A stretch of DNA of 64,000 nt from assembly GCF_028769735.1 (NCBI RefSeq), contig NC_088171.1, forward strand, positions 70,201,216 to 70,265,215, given 5' to 3'. This stretch comes from Zonotrichia leucophrys gambelii. Its lineage: Eukaryota; Chordata; Aves; Passeriformes; Passerellidae. This document shows positions 26,163-39,027 of this stretch, piece by piece (positions within the stretch are counted from its first letter, which is position 1; every line of letters begins with the position of its first letter). A model generated the notes under the pieces. That model searched no databases. It was given only the letters and a program-made list of their open reading frames with translations, and had not been told where the DNA came from. The translations under genes were made by a program, and so were the position numbers.

Positions 26163-27226
26163 AAGGGAAAAATTTAAAATTATAGCACTCTTAAGACAAC
26201 AAGTTCTTCTTATGCTGTCCAAAACATTGTTCTACCAAAAAAAAACAAATGTAGAAAAAATAATTAGGAAGTCAAAGACACAAGTCAAATCTACAAAGAT
26301 TTGAATACTTTTTTTTTCCAAAGGTAACGCTTGCCAGAATTCCATGTTTTGCAAAATCTTTTTATTATGCCAAAGAGCAGTTTCATATTTGTTGGATATT
26401 TCTAAGCAAGAGTAAATATGCTTCTAAGGTTTTGGGCTTTTTACAGTTTAGGATTTACTCAGGTTTTAGGGTTTTGTGCATGTTCTATACTACAACTGCA
26501 AATAAACATTAACTCTGTAGTAAACATCATTGAACGAGCACATGTATTTATTCAGACAGTGCCTGCCTTCCTCTCTAAGCAAAGACAACTCTTAGTGAAG
26601 ATGCTTAACTGTGTAAAAGCTGCACTCATGTTCAAAACACTGAAATATAAATTGACTGAAATTAGACATTAGACTCAATACCTCTGTTCCATGAGGCTGC
26701 TCTTGCTAATCAAGGGCTCTGATGCCACATGGACTGAGCTTCCTGGTGGCCAGAAGCCAAGCAGGATAAGGATTATCTGGGCGATAGCGAAAGGATGCAG
26801 TGTTTTTTCAGAGAAGGTTGCAGAAGGTCGTCCTTATATTTACAGATACCATACAATGCCTTTTGTACCCAACTTCACAGCTTTCCCTTGTCAGCTTCAA
26901 AAGGGGGAAAAAAACCCACCCAGTTTCATTAATTGCCAAGGTTTTTGTCTAAGGCAACTAGAAAAGGAAAGTGAGCAATCGCATTTGCTTATCCCATCTG
27001 TCAGGAGCAGGATTTGGAATATACAACTACCATGAAACCACCAGCAAAATACCAATTTCTTCAATTTAATAGAGTACTAAAAATCACCTGCAGACTGAGT
27101 TAGCAAAAATCCTTTGCATCATCTTCAAGTGCAGTAATCAAAAGAATTCTTTCATTAAGGTAGTTTTCATGAACAGCTTCCTAGTTAACGTAAGGACAAA
27201 GAAAGATCAAGGTAAAGCAACTCTTC

Positions 27227-27278
27227 AAATAGTTTAAACATTTCCACATTTTTAAAAATAGTTTAAATATTTCCACAT
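27227..27278. repeat. 29-bp-period tandem duplication, two copies
   Basis: AAATAGTTTAAACATTTCCA(CAT) at 27227-27249 recurs as AAATAGTTTAAATATTTCCA(CAT) at 27256-27278, with one C/T difference. A short T/A-rich spacer separates the copies. No known repeat family is recognised. Confidence 0.9.
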
Positions 27279-29211
27279 CAGTCTTGTTCCAATGAATTAG
27301 GCAGTTTTGCACAGATCTCTGAAAACAGAAAAACTATTTAAAACTTTCATTAACTAGCTTTCAAGAAACATCAAAACATTATTTTCAAGACCTTGACACA
27401 AACAAGCTTTTTTCATTTACTATTGCACAAAAACCTAGTTAAATTTAACTATCTTTGCAGACTGTGGAGAAGTGGAGTACATGGGACACATTTAATCATT
27501 TTTGTCTGTATTCATAGTGATTTCCTCTAATCTCAAGATTTCTTTGCAGTTCATTTGAATGTCTTTGCACCCTAGGAACTACAGGAAATTCTACGGAAAC
27601 CTCCCTGTCTCACTAACTTTGTAAACTGCTCTGTTACATTTACTCCTACCAAAAGCCAAACACCACAGGATCACAGTGTTACTTCTTTGAAACTCATAAA
27701 TTCTTTAATTGCCAAGGGACATAAGGGTACGCTTTAACTGAACAAACACAGCAGGTTTTGCAAAAAAGGCCAATGTGAAGAAAACAGTATCTACTTTTTT
27801 TATTACAAAGTCACTACCACTTAAAAATGGCAACACCCTATCTTTTTTAAGAAACACTTAAAATTTCCATACCAGGAACAGCAAGAGAACTCTTGATTTT
27901 GCTAAAAATGGAGTGTAAACATGACATCAAAGTGTAAGGGGGGCCTCATTTTCAGAAACACAGGCAGCCAAAAGAGCCCATTTCTTTGAAGAACATACTA
28001 GGAGAAGATTATCAGATATATATACACAATCAATTTTCCTACCATTAAGTACACAAGTCCTTTTAATGCTGTTAAGAATTGCAGACCAATACCACGATAC
28101 AGCTATTTGGAATAGTCTTGAGGTTTTGCATTTGCATCTACCACCTGTCTTTTGCCTGAGCTGAGGCAGCACCTCCATCAAATACGGACAACAAATAGCA
28201 CCTGATACCATATGAATCTTCTTACATGCTTATCACTGAATCACTACAATATACTCCAAGTCAACAGAAAAAGAAGCTTCCACACTGGATTACATCATAC
28301 ATACATTTGAGCAGTGGTTAAGGAGTTCTGCAACCCCTCATCAAGTAAGCTACTCTGCATCAAACTATCTGTCTTGTTTCTCTGCCTCACTCCAAGAGAA
28401 GGGGCATCATCTAGTTCCCTCACATTCTTCCCCTTAAGGGTTTTCTGCTATTTGGAAAGCTTGAAGAGGCACCATGACAGGACTCTTGTTACCTGATATT
28501 ACAACTTGTGCCCTGACCAAACTATAAAGTACAAGGTACCCTTTAAATGAGCATCCTTACTCACCAGCAGCTGAATGCAAATATTTGGCGCATCAGAAAA
28601 TACACTGAACAAGGCCTCAGATGTATAACTGAATGCTTTTGTATTAGTGAACATGTTGGCAAGCAGTAGATGCATAGAACCAAACAGCTTAACTACTCCA
28701 TCCTCACAGAAAGCTGCCCAGATGACACGGCACCAGGAGGCACCTTGGAGGAAGCTATGTGACTTACTGCCACCCACAAAGAAGTCTACAACAAAGTGCT
28801 TTGAGATAATGGCAAACCCACTCCCCCTGGATGGTCTAAGGCATCACAGGCACATCCCTTCTCTCCCTGTCTCCCAGAGGTCAGTCGTGCTGGCTGACAC
28901 GCAGCACTGTGTCCCATTCACTCAGGGCTGTGATCAATGCAGTAGAAATGTGTGCCATCTGCTCCCTACAGACCATCCACGGGCACAGGCGCTCTTCCAG
29001 CCACACACACATTGCTCTCATGGCAGACAGCCAAACAAAAACTGTGGCTTCATGTTTACACATCTTGTTTGTCAATACTGCTTTGCTCCCCCAAGAACTT
29101 GGCAAACCAACAGGCTAAAAGGATGCTTGCTAGTGCAAAGCTGCTCCTTTAAGCAGGATACCTACTCATTGTAATTCAAACATTCCACATGTATCTGGAT
29201 GATCTGTGAGG

Positions 29212-29253
29212 GAAACAAACTTTTCTAGATATTCTAGAAAGTTTGTTTGTTTC
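29212..29253. repeat. Imperfect inverted repeat (hairpin)
   Basis: The left arm GAAACAAACTTTTCTAGA (29212-29229) pairs with the right arm TCTAGAAAGTTTGTTTGTTTC (29233-29253) around a 3-base loop. The right arm has one extra 4-bp TTTG unit and one fewer T, which bulge in the stem. No flanking target duplication was seen, so there is no support for a MITE. Confidence 0.8.
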
Positions 29254-32200
29254 TAAACCATACAACAGTTTTAGATGCATGTGGAGAGCATTCCATTTTT
29301 CCCCCCGGATATTTGTTTTACTCAAGACAAAGGTTTACGTGAAGGAATGTTCAACTTCAAAGAAAACACTTCCGAGTTTTCTCACGTACTTCTGTAGGAC
29401 AACCTCAAACTGGCATTCAGCCATCAAGTGACTAAAGTTTGCATCAGAAGGTGAACAGCAGGAGTCCTAGGGAGGGAGTGGATAGAGAGGTGCTCATCCT
29501 ACTGAAGTGTAACAAAAATTTCTCCAAAATTTCTGGGATGAGACCAGCAAAGACTGAGCTTGTTACCCTCCAGGTGGCATGCAGGAAAGGCAAAATTCTC
29601 AGTTGTAGTGAAAGTTGTTCTGCTGATCTATTCTGATAATGAATGCTATGTCTTCCCAAAACTCTTTTCAAAACTATTTCCCCAAAGATGCAGGTGCCAG
29701 ATAGCTATTTACCTATTTTTAATGAATTTCCTACTACAAGAATGCCAAGCCTTTCTTTTCCTCTCCATGCATTCATTCTAACATACATATGGTACATTGA
29801 AGATGACCATATCTCATCAAGTAAAGAGTATTTTATGTCATCTTGCTAAAAACAGTCTTCTTAGTATTTTTTTTAGATAAAAGCACTAGCCAGGATCACC
29901 ACTAGCTCTTGAACAGCATCTGGAATAATTTGAGTGCAAACATTTCATGTGTGAACTCAAATGCCTTTCAGACCTATGACAATTCAGTTTTCCTTTAAGG
30001 ACACATGGAAATATGTGTGTGATCCCACTGGATCACCCCATGCCTTCAATGGCTTAATTGTTCTATGCTTCACTGATGTAGAAGCACAATATTGTATAGT
30101 ATCATGCTGCTTCCTTCCTCCTTTTGGGGAAGCTAGTGATTTGTAAACACTCACTTCAATTATATTTAAATTTTCACATCAAACTGGGAGAAGTTCACCA
30201 GGTTGAAGCTCCATGATCCTAATGACATTCTGTAGAAGGTGGCCAGGAACACAGAGACTGGCTCTCCCAGATGTCCACAGGAAAAACAAACAGAACATCA
30301 GTGTTTTATGCATTCTATTTTACAATCTTCTCCATCTCCATGTATTTGTGCTTTCCTAAAGTCATAGAAGTTAACAACAGGGCTAAGAGCATCTCTATAA
30401 GGCAGTTCTTTACTTTGCCTATGTCTATTCACAGCTTGAGGAAAATCCTAATAAAAATGCATCCTGCAATATAACTAGTTAGACTAGTACTGCAAGACAC
30501 TGAAAGAAATTGTATTTCCCTATAATGCATAGCAAGACTGAATAAAACAAATTGTTCTTCCTGATGCCATGAAGTTAAAGTGCAAATTTCAAAGTAGATT
30601 CCACAAGTGTTGTGTCATTCTCCTGTAAAGGACTAAAACTCTAAAAATGCCATGTACCAAGAGGTAGAGGTTTAGTTGCACTGTCCCTCCTAGTTTAAAG
30701 CATGCAAAGAACAGTCCTTTGGGGCCTTAACTTTTGCTTCTGGCATAATTTTTGTTTGATCTCACTCAATCTACTTGAACTTGGCTTGAAGTCTTTTTTG
30801 CCAAAGCATAAGATGAATGATTATGCATAATGTTGCTTATAAAACACTATAGCAACATATCCAAACAGTCCTGAAAACAGATATCAGGCATGAAAACTGA
30901 CTAAAACACAGATATAAGCACAAGTCCCAGCAGAAATTCTTCAACAAACTTACCCTATTGTGAGAAGGAGGAAAATTGGAAAGGGTTTTTAACTGCAGAA
31001 ATATTGGTAAATGAAATATTCAAATACGGTTTTACAGAACAAGAGTGAACATACTGATGTTAAGATTACTGGAAACTGTGTGGTGGTTGCACCAACACAT
31101 TCTGAATTGAAAAGATTTGCTGAAATCCTTAAGAAAAGCTTGACTGAAAAATGGAGAAGCTATTAAGGCAACAGCAGCCTCTATCAGGTCTACTGATCAT
31201 GGATCATTCAGTTAACTGATCATTGACATTGTTTTGTGGAACCATTTCCAACCAGTTCATCATTTTAATGGATGACTTTTTACTGATATCAATAACACTT
31301 TATAGAGAGAGATGGAAACAAAGACAGACCTTATGGGATAACCAACTCAGGGAACAGTACTGTCGTAGCTGAAAGGCTCAGAAAGAAACCTTCAGTTTCC
31401 CTGTCAGCAATCATCAAGTACATTGTGGAACAGCTGGCAAGACATTCTATTGCATCTCATCACTTCTTTTTCTGGCCTTCTCCTTTATAAAATTATTTCC
31501 TCTTGATATCACCAGGCACACAAAAACTAGGCTAAAAAATTAAGCTTGCTGTCTAACGCAATCTTCCCTGCTTCTTTTCTCCATCTGGAGGTCAAGCCAA
31601 TAAAGGAATATTGCAACATTTTTGAGGGTTTTCATCATTATTTCTTAAGAAAAGAAAGTTCTTTTTAACTCTCGTTCGAGCAACTTTCCCATGAATTGAA
31701 AATACTTAAAAAAATAAGGCAGATAGAATTTATATATCTCTGTAGCTATATCTGTTATGGTGAACTACATTTCTTATGCCAGTAAAAATAAATTTGTTAT
31801 GGACCCTGCTTATCACCCATAGAAAGACTGCAAGTTATGAGTAATAGATGACAAGCAACAGAGAGAAATACAAGTATGCCAGACACTGAACAGGAATGTC
31901 TTATTCTTAGAATTATTTTAATTCTTCAAGCTTCAGAGTGTTATATTTTGTGTGGAGAGAAAGAATGGGGAAATACTTCACAGTGGATCATCAGGAGTAT
32001 AAAGGTTATGGTATCCACTATTCAGTTTAATTTTACTTCACATACATTGCACAAAAGGAAGGGGAACTATGTTTTGTTTTTTAAAAGCATACAAAAAGGC
32101 TTTTATGCCCAAACCTCATGAACAGCTATGAACTACACAGTATAATACAATATAATAACTACAGATAAAATCTTTCAGACTGAAGTAATTTTTTAATGCT

Positions 32201-35200
32201 CACCAGCAATAATAGCTATCATAAGGACAGTACTAAGTGCTTCCTCAGAAACATTTCAGTTCTGCATAATTAATATGTGTCTTTCCTCTTCTAGCTAAGA
32301 AAATGCAACCCTTCAGATTAGAGGAAGCTTTACGACTTAGTCACAGGAGGTTAAGAGTCCCAGCAAAAAAAATCCTTTCACATAAAGTAATCAAGTCTTT
32401 CTTTGATATTTTAAAGTATAATGTGATGCTAGCATAACACTGAATCCTTCAGTACCATGGTAAGTCAAATTACTTATAGAGACAAAAAGGACCACCTCTG
32501 AAATAACCCAGAAGTAAAATATCACCACCCCAAGTGCACAGCCTTGGTTATTGTGGCCATCACTAAGATTCAGGGATGGAAGAACAGAGCATTGCACATT
32601 TCTGCAGCAGGGACTGCAAGTACCTTCCTGCAAAGCTTTCACCAAGACACCTGAAGTCATTAGTCTGTTTTAAAAATTGAATAGAACTGACAAAAATTAT
32701 CCCACATACCATGGAGACTAAGAAAGATTTAAGAACCAGTGTCAAACCATAGACACCACAAAACACTTCCCAGATAATCCACTGCATTAAAAAACAGGCG
32801 TTATCATTTTAAAGATGCATATGAAGACAACGTTATTCCATTATAAAAGCAAGGAAACTTTCTACAAAATTCCAATTTAATCAGTCACCTTCACACTGTT
32901 CTACAGTTAATTCTCATCTTTATACTCAGGATTAATTAAATAATTCACCAACATGATGATTCATCTACAGGTAGTCATTCAGCTTCTCTTTCTTAACCCT
33001 ACCTGAAGAGCATTTCTATGGTTGCTTGGGGGGTGTTAGTTTGCTTTGGTTTTTTGGTGTTTGTAATTTTTTTTAAGCTTCTTTCCTTAACCAGTGGTAG
33101 ACTGCAGGCTGGAAAAGGTACCACTACACCATGAGAAACAGCCATTTTTCACCAATGTGTCCCCAGAACAGAAAATGTTTGGCTACAGCATTGATGTGAC
33201 ACTTTTGGTTTTGGCTCAATATAACAATCTTTCAGTCACTGTTTGAAATTACAGAGAAACAACTAGCAGGTCAAAGTTCAGCTGTAAATTAACACTCACT
33301 TTAATAAAAAATAACTTTAAAATAATGACATCAGCTAAGCCACTCTCTTGTAGACATCTTCTCACACCTGCAAATATAAAATACACAACAGATGTTGGAG
33401 AAACCAGACTAACTCCCTCCTTCCCCACCACAAGTGAAATACTGAGATTCTACAGGAAAACTTACACACTGTCACTTTGCTGTAAACTGATTACACTCGT
33501 ACCTTTTCTAAATATTTTTTCTGCTGGAATGTATATACATATAAAGAAATCGAACTTGCACAAAAAGCAGGTCTGGAAATGTTCATATGGTTCTGCTCCA
33601 ATTACAGTATGGAACAGGAAAACTAGAGAAGCAAAGGAGCTCTAACCTGGTGCAAAACCTTTTCACTAACTTGACAACAAGTCAAGGAAATAAATATACT
33701 TTACTGTTTCCAAAGAGAACTGAACTTCCACAGTGTGTAGCTGACAGTAATTAAAACCTGGGTGGATGTCTTGAGTTACAAACCAGTGAGAAGGAACCCA
33801 CAGCTCCTTCTGGATGTTCCCAGCAAACAACTCATCAGCATTTAAAAGAAAGCCTTTTGTTGCCTCAATTCCTACAGAAGACTGAGGGACATGTCAACCT
33901 ACCTGAACCCAGCCTGACAGCTGAGACTGGTCACTGACAGTAAACAGGTTTGGAATTTTGTTGCATAGGTTTTGTTTGCTTTTTTTAATTAAGAAAACCC
34001 AATGCAATACCATTGGCTTTTCAATTAAAATACCACATTGAGGACAATTCTTACTTCATAAAAATGAGGTGTTGGTAGAGTACATCAGCACAAAAAATAA
34101 AAGTCATTCTTGTTAATATTGTGTCAGATTTGAATCACACTGAGTACTTCGGGGAGTTTTGTTGCTAGCCCCCAAAGTCAAACAAGACTCTGTAGGATTT
34201 AAATCACAAAGGGAAAGGAAGAGTCAAAATTTGCACATCTTATGTCACTGACATATATAAGAGGAACGTGCTTACAGAAGTTTCTTCAAGTCTCAAAATC
34301 TTTGAATCTAAGACTTCAGGAATATAAATTCTAAAGACAACAAGTAATTTGTAAAAGACAGACAAATGCTGACAGTCTCTAAGTCACTAGTATATTCCTT
34401 TTCTCTGCAGGTTCTCTGGTTTCAAACACTGACCTCATAAACCAACAGGTAAATCACAAGTAAACCCTGACATTTTCAACTTCCCTTCCCCAGTGTGTGG
34501 TCAAAACAAGTCTGCATGGTGCAGAAGAACACAGTTTGAAACAATTAATTCCAAAATAATCATCCTGAGAAAATGAATCAAGCAGATACCAAATCCATTT
34601 CCAGCTACTCCTTTTTAACCCAAAGGTAGCAGAAGTATCTGAAAAACTTCTAGTTTTCCCTAGAAGAGGGGACAGCAATGGAGGAGGAAACCTCCACATT
34701 TCCACATTTCACTTCTAACCCAGTTCCCCAAGCTAGAAACTTCAGAAGAGATCTCTGTTCCCTTTCACAGGCAGGAGTGGTTTACTCAGGGTCAGCGCCT
34801 CCCTGACCAGCCCATCACAGGCACTCTAGTCACAAATCCAGCAGCCACTTTAATTCCACAAAGCTTTCAGGCTTTGGAAAGGCAAAAAGCAGCAGCAGGA
34901 TGAAAGAGGTCTCCATCTATGGACTTCAGATAGCATCATTAGAGACTTCTGTATTTGGGCATTTAATTTCCAAGGAAAAGTCAAATTTATAATGACAATG
35001 GTATTTATTCTCACTGTAAATAAGACTAAAGGTTAACACACAGAAGCTGCCAAGCACACCATCTCTTGGCAACAAGAGTTAGAAATCTGCAAGCTAGGGA
35101 TGACAGGTCTTGATATTTTTCTCCTTTTTTTAGCATTCAATTTAGATTGCTGATTGGAATCACCAAAGCATGGCATCCTCTTTCACAACCTGTAAGAAAA

Positions 35201-38200
35201 TTTACAGTTCTTTCAACCATCTGCACTGTCATCTTTATAATACAATCTGCATCTATAGTAATTAGTATTGTTAGTATAGACATCAACGAAACCTCAACTT
35301 TTAATGATTTTACTAGGCATATGTTCTAAAAGGCTTATCAGTTAGGCAAGATTTGCTTTATTTGCGCAGTGTTTGAAAAAATAATGATTGATTTGACTTA
35401 GCCACACACCAGTGCAGCATGCATAATGCTCTGATGGAGCAGCACTCGTGGGATATAAAACAAGTCCTCCTGAAGGAATTTATTGTAATTTACCAACCTG
35501 CTTCTGGCCATTAAGAGTAGTCTATTGAACAAGATTTTGGGCTGTTGCATTAATTTAGCTAACACAAACACAGCAGGCCAGCCAATAAAGGAGATTCAGC
35601 TTCCATCCCAGAGGAAGTGGATCCCTCACTATTTTTTCCTCAGGCCTCCCCAAAATACCAAGGTTCACATACTTGAGCTGCTCACACAATCCAAATTTCT
35701 TTCTCCATATTTTTTTTCCCTTCCCTTCAGACAAAGCTTGTTATGTCTTAAAATACTAATGTTGAAAAAAGCTAATTAGCATAATTATTTATTAACCATT
35801 AGCAATTAATAGTATCTGTTTTACTCCAAGAAAGAGACTGTATAATTTTAGGCCTGCTGCCATGCAAAAGGTTTCACAAAACTGGTTGGGATTCCCCCCC
35901 CTCTTCTGAACTTGCTTCACAGCCAGCTTCAAAGCTTTTTTATCAGACCAAAACTTTCAGCACTTTTAAATGTACTGAAATAAGCTGAGTTATCCTGTGA
36001 AGAAAGCAAAATGAGAACCATTTTCTTCCATGAGTTTGCTGTTGCACCACTTGAGAACATAAGCTTGCCAATCACTTCCATGTTGCTAATCCTAAATATT
36101 CTAACTATTCTATGAATGGTATACAGTGAATTTCCCCACTGGAATTGGAATAAAAAGACAGGAGAAAAAAAAGTACAGCTCACATAGCAGCCATTGTTTG
36201 AATGTCAAAAGTGAAAGCCAGCACTGGCATAACTCAATCTGCTAAACTACTAGTTTATCTTGATGAAATTTAGTTAAATCATCAGACTGCTTTGAAAGGG
36301 TGTGCTAAGAATATTAAAAACAAAAATATTCAGCAGCAGCTTCCAGCAAATAGCTTCCAGAAGACTAAATTCTGTAGACACAGCTTTAGATGGAAATTTA
36401 AATGCAGCTATGTCTTGCAAGGCCAAAAAAATACATTTAGTTAAGAAACTGAAGTCTTACTAAAGAAACATACATACCAAATTAATTTTTTTATCTCTAC
36501 ATAAAAGAACATGTTTGACAAAGGAAGGGATTGTTCCTGAAACTACTGATCCCATGTCTTGATAAAAGACTAATGTAAATATTACTAGTTAAGTTTTCAC
36601 CAAGGTGGATATGCTAGAGAGAAGAAAGCACAACTTTCTTATAATGCAAAATAAAATTAATATACAATTATATAACAGTCTTCACAGAACAGTAATGTCA
36701 GAACTACAATTCTCAAACACATAAGCAGATGAATGTCATCTTTTAAATGTGTTTATATTCAATATGAAAGCTGAAACGCTTCACTTTTAAGCAACCAGAG
36801 GTTAAGTTACAAGGAAACACCAGGAACATATTCATATGCTCCAGAAGAAAAACAACCAATTCTTCAGTGACTTACAGCCACTAGTATCAGATTTGGTAGA
36901 TCAGTACAAACTTTAAAAAGTGAGACAGCAAATAGTCAGAAAGATTGTCAGGTAAAAAGACTTCATAAATTCATCTATATTATTCTCAACCTTAATTACC
37001 AGGTTTGCAATAGTCACTGTATTTAAAAGCCCACTGCCAGTGTGTGCTTTACTGTAGCTTACATTTTTACCTCATCTTTTCAGGGGACAGTTTCCAGGGT
37101 GGCACACTGCAGGGTGATGAGAACTGGGCATGAGTCAGTTCAGGAGGAAGGGAAGGCTCAAACCCACCAGCAAAGAGGGAGCCCAAGTGGTGGTGGTTGG
37201 TGTTGTGACAGCAAGCAAATATTTTGCTTTTCCTTAGTGAATGAGGTGAGGTGGGGCGGGGAGGAACCAGACACATCTGTCAACTCAAACTAGAGAACAA
37301 GAACATTCTCCCCCAAGAACAGGTATTACACTAATAAAGTTGCAAATTCTCCTCCAGCCCCAATGGGCAAAGAGAACTGCCATGGTACAAACAGACATCT
37401 GAAAGTCTGAGTGGCCACTTAGCAGGGATGGAAGCAGCTGCATTTATTCTGTGCTGTTGATTCTTTTCTGCAAGCCAAAATGCAAGTGAAGCTTCTTCTG
37501 AGGAGAGTTAAAACACATGCACTCACAGCACAAGAGCTGGCCCTTCCAAACTGCTTGTGTTGAGGCAGTCAGAGGGCATCCAGAGGAGCACCAGGAAACA
37601 GCCCACTTCACAATGGGAAAAATAAAGGGGAAAAAACCAAAAGGCAGAAGCTGGCCAATTGGGGCTAGAAACCAGCAAAAGATGGGTGGCAATTGCAACA
37701 AAATTTTGGGAGAAGATTCTCCTTAGAAATCTGGAATGTCAGTGAAAGCCACCCTGAATTTTTGTCTCTAAACAGAAAGAACTCTAAAGCAGCTAAAACA
37801 ATGTTGCTACGTGAAAAGAATGGGAGAAGCTGCGTATGTCACAGATTCAAGTTGTCTCAAGTTACATTATGAACACCAGCTCTGGAAAGACATGCAAAAA
37901 TAGCTACCTTGAATCCTCTTTGCCTTTCATTTTTTCATGTCCTTAACTTGAATGTATTCCCCCAAATTCTTCCTGTGACAGTAAGACAAAGTTCTGACGT
38001 TGCTATGGCCATGTCTGGCACTGTTGAATCAATAATCTTCCAGCTTATTCCAGAGAACACAGACCACATAAAACTTGTTAAAAAAAAAAAATCTGCTTTG
38101 GTGTCCACTGACACAGTTGCAAGGAAAACATCATCCTTATTTCCAAAGCAACCATCACTCACAGCTTCAGACAGCTACAAGTTTTATCTATAGCATCAAA

Positions 38201-38971
38201 CTTCACCCAACATTACACTGTTCTCTTGAGTTGCAGTAGAAAAGAAAACCTTCCCCTATAGCTTTAGCTGAAGAAAAGTAGAGGACTATTATCCAGATCC
38301 CACAAGAGGAAGGTAATTACAAAACTTCTCTATTTGTAGCAAAGATTCTCCTTTCTTTCCACAAGCCTAAGTGTTCTTGACCACTTTACAGACACTCAAA
38401 TTCCTATCCTTCCCTAGTCAAAATATGTTGTGTGAGTACAGGACACTTAAAATTCCAAATAGATATAAAAAACTGAACCCAGAGCTATCCCTATATCTAT
38501 CTACATATATATCTATATGAGAATTCCTTGTAGAAGAACAACTCAGAGCCAGATCAATCCACTTGATATTGTTTTGTGTTTCAACCATAGAAAAAAAGGC
38601 ATCCTAAAAAAGTCCACATTTTAGGATAGACATACAAAAAAAAAAAAAACTCAAATCTGTAAAATGAAAATTCTCTTTTTACTTAAAGTCAGTCAAGTAG
38701 GATTACAGGTTTTAAGGTAAAGTGTCAAAGATGTAGCATTTCCCGTTTATTACTCCCAAACCAGGTTAGACTATTTACCCTCTCTTCCCACAATGAAACA
38801 GCACAAACACCAAGAATCTGTTCTCTAAGATGTGTAGTACTTGTGACTACAGTGTCACAGGCAAAATGTGTCAGGAGCCCAGGTAACATTTAAGGCCTGA
38901 CTCAAAGCTTAATAAAATTGGTGACCACAGAGTATGGAGAAAAATGGATAAAGTTACTTTAAACATTTCAT

Positions 38972-39027
38972 TAAAACAAAAAACCAAACAAACCCAAAAC
39001 CAAAGCAAACCACAACACAAGACAACA
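38972..39027 (+). repeat. A/C-rich low-complexity patch
   Basis: Irregular CAAA, CCAAA and CACAA units give almost pure A/C sequence over about 55 bp. Similar patches occur near 48950-48985 and 49200-49245. No retroelement could be attached to it. Confidence 0.8.

Noticed and set aside
28647..29174. 175-codon plus-strand frame, the longest in the window
   Set aside because: It has no recognisable domain, composition looks random (many Cys, His, Ser), several overlapping frames are open in the same stretch, and no splice or promoter context was seen. It is most likely chance in a less AT-rich patch.
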